Source: JBBTIS01 sp038059855
Lineage (GTDB): Bacteria; Elusimicrobiota; Elusimicrobia; JACQPE01
Length of the DNA stretch: 20,155 nucleotides
Assembly (NCBI GenBank): GCA_964357255.1
Contig: CAYHKQ010000050.1
Location: 1 to 20,155 of the forward strand
Direction of reading: 5' to 3'
The notes below the pieces were generated by a model. It had not been told where the DNA came from. It ran no database searches and was given only the letters and a program-made list of their open reading frames with translations. Shown piece after piece: positions 17,065-20,155 of this stretch (positions within the stretch are counted from its first letter, which is position 1; the number at the start of each line of letters is the position of its first letter). The translations under genes and the position numbers were made by a program.

Positions 17065-18903
17065 TCAGTTCGAATGAGCTTCTCTTCTTCTTTTTGAAAG
17101 ATAGACCCAAAGAATTTGAATATCGGCAGGGGTGACCCCCTGAATTCTTTGTGCCTGACCCAGGGTCCTGGGGTTTATTCTCCCAAGTTTTTGCCTGCTT
17201 TCGGTCAACAGCCCGGGGACAGAAGCAAAGCTAAATTTTTCTGGAATCTGAACATGCTCGGCTTTTCTTGCTCTCTCAATTTCAACTTTTTCTCTATGGA
17301 GATAAGTTTTGTATTTGTCCTGAACCATAATCTTCCTTTTAATTTTTTCCCTTGTCCAAGGGCCAAAATCGCGATCAGGCACGCGAGCGGTCTGGACACA
17401 TTCCCGATATTGATTAAAAAGAGCAAAAACGGAGTCTGATATCAGCCCAAGCCTGTACCCATGATCCATAAGTCTCAAATCGGCATTATCCCAGCGCAAG
17501 CTAAGCCTGTATTCAGCCCTTGAGGTAAACATACGATAAGGCTCGTCCGTTCCTTTTGTAACCAAATCATCAATTAAAACACCCAAATAAGCCTCTTCTC
17601 TCCCTACATAAAATGGCTCCATTTCCTTGCATCTCAATGCCGCATTAACGCCGGCCATGAAACCCTGGCCAGCGGCTTCCTCATAACCAGTTGTTCCATT
17701 GATCTGGCCAGCAAAGTAAAGATTGCTGATAATTTTTGTCTCCAACGATGGCTTAAGCTGAGTGGGCGTAGCCATATCATATTCAATAGCATAGCCCGGC
17801 CTGATCAGCTCAGTTTTTTCCAAACCAGGAATGGTTTTAAGAATTTCAAATTGAACGTCAATCGGAAGGCTTGTTGAAAGTCCATTAACATAAAATTCTC
17901 TTGTGTCATACCCCTCAGGCTCAAGAAAGACTTGATGTTTTTCACGATCTGCAAATTTAACCACCTTGTCTTCAATAGAAGGACAATATCGAGGCCCCGC
18001 GGATTTAATCCTTCCCGAATAAAGAGGAGAGCGGTCTAAATTTGACAAAATGAGATCGTGGGTGGCCTTGCTTGTCCAAGTCAACCAACAATCAACCTGC
18101 TTTATCGGCGGAGACCTTGGGTAAGGCTTCCAGTCTGTTCCGTTGTGTTGCAAACGCAGATTGGAGTAAGAAGAAAATTCTGATTGTTCCACGTGGAACA
18201 TTGTTGCAAAAGAAAAAGGGGTTGGCGGGTTGTCCCCAGGTTGCACCGTACATTTGGAAAAATCTATGGATTTCCCATTAATTCTCATCGGGGTCCCTGT
18301 TTTGAATCTGGACATTTCAAATCCAAGGCGAAGGAGGGAATTAGAAAGACTAGAAGGGGTACATCCGGCCCGTCCAGAAGGTATAGTTATTAAGCCAAAA
18401 TGAGCTAGGCCATTAAGAAATGTGCCTGTGGTTATAATACAAGTTTTTGCTTTGTAAATAATATCATTTTTTGTTATAATTTCGTTAAATTTATCATATT
18501 TTACCATAATCTCCATAACTTCTTCTTGTTTTATATCAAGATTATTTTGTTCCTCCGCCGTAAGTTTCATAGTAAACTGGTAAAGCTTTTTGTCACATTG
18601 CGCTCGAGGTGACCACACAGCCTCCCCTTTTCCGGTATTTAATAGCTTAAATTGAAGGCCCGTTCTGTCCGTATTTTTGCCCATCTCCCCGCCCATTGCA
18701 TCAATCTCCATCACAATCTGCCCTTTGGCCAAACCGCCGACCGAAGGATTGCAGGACATCTGGGCAATGGTATCCAAATTCTGCGTTAACAGTAAAGTAG
18801 GGACCCCCATTCTGGCCGAAACCAACGCCGCCTCGCAACCGGCATGCCCGGCTCCAATCACGATAACCCCATACTCTTTTGGAAAAATAAATTTACCGTT
18901 CAT
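17065..18903 (-). CDS. mnmG: tRNA uridine-5-carboxymethylaminomethyl modification enzyme MnmG (GidA)
   Basis: FAD-dependent subunit that, with MnmE, modifies the wobble uridine of several tRNAs. The FAD motif 'VIVIGAGHAGCEAA' stands near the N-terminus, followed by 'QMSCNPSVGGLAKGQ', 'RFKTGTPMRI', 'GPRYCPSIEDKVVKF', 'FAGQINGTTGYEEAAGQG' and 'RMFTSRAEYRLSLR', all family signatures. A longer frame opens at 18999, but homology begins only at the ATG at 18903, giving 612 residues; that start overlaps the Nudix gene by 11 bases. Compared with E. coli MnmG there is an extra segment of roughly 30 residues between 'NPPTPFSF' and 'TSKATHD', and it holds a parS site. rsmG (gidB) and mnmE, often adjacent, are not in the window. 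Confidence 0.96.
   Translation of the reverse strand: MNGKFIFPKEYGVIVIGAGHAGCEAALVSARMGVPTLLLTQNLDTIAQMSCNPSVGGLAKGQIVMEIDAMGGEMGKNTDRTGLQFKLLNTGKGEAVWSPRAQCDKKLYQFTMKLTAEEQNNLDIKQEEVMEIMVKYDKFNEIITKNDIIYKAKTCIITTGTFLNGLAHFGLITIPSGRAGCTPSSLSNSLLRLGFEMSRFKTGTPMRINGKSIDFSKCTVQPGDNPPTPFSFATMFHVEQSEFSSYSNLRLQHNGTDWKPYPRSPPIKQVDCWLTWTSKATHDLILSNLDRSPLYSGRIKSAGPRYCPSIEDKVVKFADREKHQVFLEPEGYDTREFYVNGLSTSLPIDVQFEILKTIPGLEKTELIRPGYAIEYDMATPTQLKPSLETKIISNLYFAGQINGTTGYEEAAGQGFMAGVNAALRCKEMEPFYVGREEAYLGVLIDDLVTKGTDEPYRMFTSRAEYRLSLRWDNADLRLMDHGYRLGLISDSVFALFNQYRECVQTARVPDRDFGPWTREKIKRKIMVQDKYKTYLHREKVEIERARKAEHVQIPEKFSFASVPGLLTESRQKLGRINPRTLGQAQRIQGVTPADIQILWVYLSKRRREAHSN
18185..18200. promoter_or_regulatory. 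parS site 2, inside mnmG
   Basis: A second copy of TGTTCCACGTGGAACA lies within the mnmG reading frame, where it encodes 'FHVEQ'. The minus-strand context is identical to the plus strand of site 1 over 21 bases, two before the palindrome and three after it. Two sites 1.1 kb apart next to parAB and 1.5-2.5 kb from dnaA fit an origin-proximal parS cluster. Confidence 0.93.
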
Positions 18904-19444
18904 AGGGATTCCAGCCAAAATTCTTAATCGCCAAAATAGTAATGACCGACTTTGAGTCCATAATTTTGCCCCGGCGCACCCAGTCCACCGCTTGGTCAAA
19001 CTTCATCGCAAAAGTTTCCAAAAATTCATCCTCGTCTTTAGCGTCTTCTTTTTTGACCAATTCCCAGGCCACATATAAATACATCTCCTCAGTTGCAAAC
19101 GCCGGGGATGGCCAAAATGAGAGGATTTTCTTGATACGCTTTGGCCAATAACCGGTTTCCTCCGCAAGCTCGCGGCGGGCGCAAGCAAGCGGGTTTTCTC
19201 CCTTGTCAATTTTACCCGCCGGAAGTTCATAGATGGTCTTTCGCACGGGGTAGCGATACTGCTTTTCCATCAGCAAATAATCCCTGTCCAGAAAGGCCGC
19301 CACGGTCACGGCTCCCGGGTGGAGCATGTAATCGCGCTTCGCCCGCCGCCCATTGGGCAAGCGCACAATGTCCTGACAGAAACTCACAGAATTGCCTTTG
19401 TGAAGGCAAATGCTTTTAATTTTCGTCTCTACCAAGCGTGACAT
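18893..19444 (-). CDS. Nudix hydrolase, ADP-ribose pyrophosphatase type
   Basis: A 183-residue Nudix enzyme, most like ADP-ribose pyrophosphatase (NudF), which cleaves ADP-ribose to AMP and ribose 5-phosphate. The Nudix box Gx5Ex7REUxEExGU is complete: 'GKIDKGENPLACARRELAEETGY'-like segment around residues 76-98, preceded by 'YRYPVRKTIYELPAG', which is typical of the NudF branch. 'HPGAVTVAAFL' is the first core strand. The C-terminus overlaps the mnmG start by 11 bases, so both are probably co-transcribed. A TAAAAT element lies 6 bases before the ATG (19456-19451), again leaving no leader. Confidence 0.9.
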   Translation of the reverse strand: MSRLVETKIKSICLHKGNSVSFCQDIVRLPNGRRAKRDYMLHPGAVTVAAFLDRDYLLMEKQYRYPVRKTIYELPAGKIDKGENPLACARRELAEETGYWPKRIKKILSFWPSPAFATEEMYLYVAWELVKKEDAKDEDEFLETFAMKFDQAVDWVRRGKIMDSKSVITILAIKNFGWNPYER

Positions 19445-19450
19445 AAGTCT

Positions 19451-19456
19451 ATTTTA
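19451..19456 (-). promoter_or_regulatory. Possible -10 element of the nudix-mnmG operon
   Basis: On the minus strand TAAAAT ends 6 bases before the Nudix ATG (19444). No clear -35 is visible at 16-18 bases. If used, the transcript would begin at the start codon itself. Confidence 0.3.
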
Positions 19457-19648
19457 CGACAACACGCAGGGACCTAACCTGAAAAATTTAGTTGCCCCGC
19501 GATCCCGATTCATTTCTGTCCAGCCCCAACTGCAACGCAACTGATATTTTGTTCTCTTGAAGCAACAGTTCCTCAAGTCAGCACGAAAACACAGAGGTGT
19601 CAGATTCCGGAGTTTCTATTCCTTTGCCTTTTAGATCCCCTTCTAAAT
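19457..19648. other. Intergenic region between nudix and dnaA, oriC candidate without visible DnaA boxes
   Basis: The divergent spacer between nudix and dnaA is 263 bp. I searched both strands by eye for TTATCCACA and one-mismatch variants and found no cluster, and there is no strikingly AT-rich unwinding stretch. The replication origin may lie on the far side of dnaA, outside the window. Confidence 0.3.
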
Positions 19649-19677
19649 TTGACAATCGTCGCGCGCTCAACTACAAT
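19649..19677 (+). promoter_or_regulatory. dnaA promoter
   Basis: A consensus -35 TTGACA (19649-19654) and a near-consensus -10 TACAAT (19672-19677) are spaced exactly 17 bases. Transcription should begin near 19684, giving a leader of about 24 bases before the dnaA ATG. Confidence 0.85.
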
Positions 19678-19707
19678 CTCTATGCTCACCAACCAAAGGT
19701 TGAACAA

Positions 19708-20155
19708 ATGGTTTCTGAAATTTGGAAAAAGGCTCAAGATCACTTAAAGGCATCCCTGCCTGTTGATGATTATGATTTATGGATCGCCCCCCTGCGCCCC
19801 AAGTCTTTTGAAAACGGCCTGCTGACCATAGAGGCCCCCGGGCCGCTCCACGCAGATTGGATGGAAAAAAACGCCAAACGCAAAATTTTGGATGTGCTGG
19901 TTCCCGAAAGCACCGGCCTGATGGAAATGGACTTTGTCTGGCTTGAAAACACTTCCCCGCGGACCAGCGGGGCCGCGCTTCCCATTCGCTTTGAAACGGC
20001 TCGTCCGTCCGCTTCATCGCAACAAGGTCTGGCCTGTTTTAATCCTAAATACACCTTTGAGCGTTTTGTCATCGGACCGACCAGCCGCTTTGCCCATGCC
20101 TCGAGCCTGGCCGTGGCCCAAAATCCCGGAAAACAATTTAACCCCCTGTTTATTT
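19708..20155 (+). CDS. dnaA: Chromosomal replication initiator DnaA, N-terminal part
   Basis: Initiator ATPase that binds the origin and opens it. The first 149 residues are visible and the frame runs off the right edge. Domain I (residues 1-80) starts 'MVSEIWKKAQDHLKASLP' with 'YDLWIAPLRPKSFENGLLTIEAP', the DnaB/partner-binding fold. A linker follows, then the start of the AAA+ domain, 'NPKYTFERFVIGPTSRFAHASS', diagnostic of DnaA. The ATPase motifs lie beyond the window. The ATG at 19708 is chosen because AAAGG (19695-19699) stands 8 bases upstream; an earlier ATG at 19682 is in another frame. It is divergent from nudix-mnmG-parAB. Confidence 0.95.
   Translation, partial: MVSEIWKKAQDHLKASLPVDDYDLWIAPLRPKSFENGLLTIEAPGPLHADWMEKNAKRKILDVLVPESTGLMEMDFVWLENTSPRTSGAALPIRFETARPSASSQQGLACFNPKYTFERFVIGPTSRFAHASSLAVAQNPGKQFNPLFI

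Noticed and set aside
17042..17077. A short plus-strand ORF beginning 'MFHVEQ' at parS site 1
   Set aside because: Proteins beginning MFHVEQ or MFHVKQ are a known artefact of translating parS; there is no ribosome binding site and only about 11 codons.
17065..18999. A longer MnmG starting at 18999
   Set aside because: The extra 32 residues overlap the Nudix gene in another frame and have no similarity to MnmG N-termini; homology starts right after the ATG at 18903.

Overview
The window looks like the origin-proximal part of a bacterial chromosome. The right-hand 8 kb carries dnaA (running off the right edge) and, divergent from it, nudix - mnmG - parA - parB, with two perfect 16-bp parS palindromes. 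Exported proteins and an outer-membrane beta-barrel remnant point to a Gram-negative, diderm bacterium. Genus and phylum cannot be fixed from the sequence; a poorly sampled lineage of the Elusimicrobiota type is only a guess.

Left region (1-2702) is foreign in character. It is very GC-rich and laid out like an integron: the end of one cassette gene (3-359), an attC site (354-413), a complete katG catalase-peroxidase gene, and a second attC site (2645-2702). katG therefore sits in what looks like a 2.3-kb mobile gene cassette. Directly beyond it lies an IS1380-type transposase (2811-3938) that appears to have lost the segment holding its third catalytic residue.

Middle region (4135-8340) holds metF, a REP/MITE-like palindrome, fragments of a beta-barrel outer-membrane protein with a small unassigned ORF, a large KimA-like APC permease, and the C-terminal remnant of an IS1634-type transposase. 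It reads as chromosomal backbone scarred by insertions and decay.

From 8438 to 19444 all genes are on the minus strand. In transcription order they are: Nudix hydrolase, mnmG, parA, parB, a secreted protein of unknown function (start overlaps the parB stop), a small excisionase-type HTH protein, a degenerate ketopantoate-reductase-like protein, an exported TldD-type metalloprotease, an exported TldE-like pseudo-enzyme, and folD. The last four overlap each other by 4-17 bases and look like one translationally coupled unit. FolD and MetF catalyse linked steps of one-carbon metabolism. ParA, ParB, the parS sites and DnaA form the replication and segregation module.

Most noteworthy are katG as an integron cassette, the exported TldD with a paralogue that has lost all zinc ligands, a parS site embedded in an extra segment of the mnmG coding sequence, and several genes whose best -10 element lies so close to the start codon that transcripts would be leaderless or nearly so.
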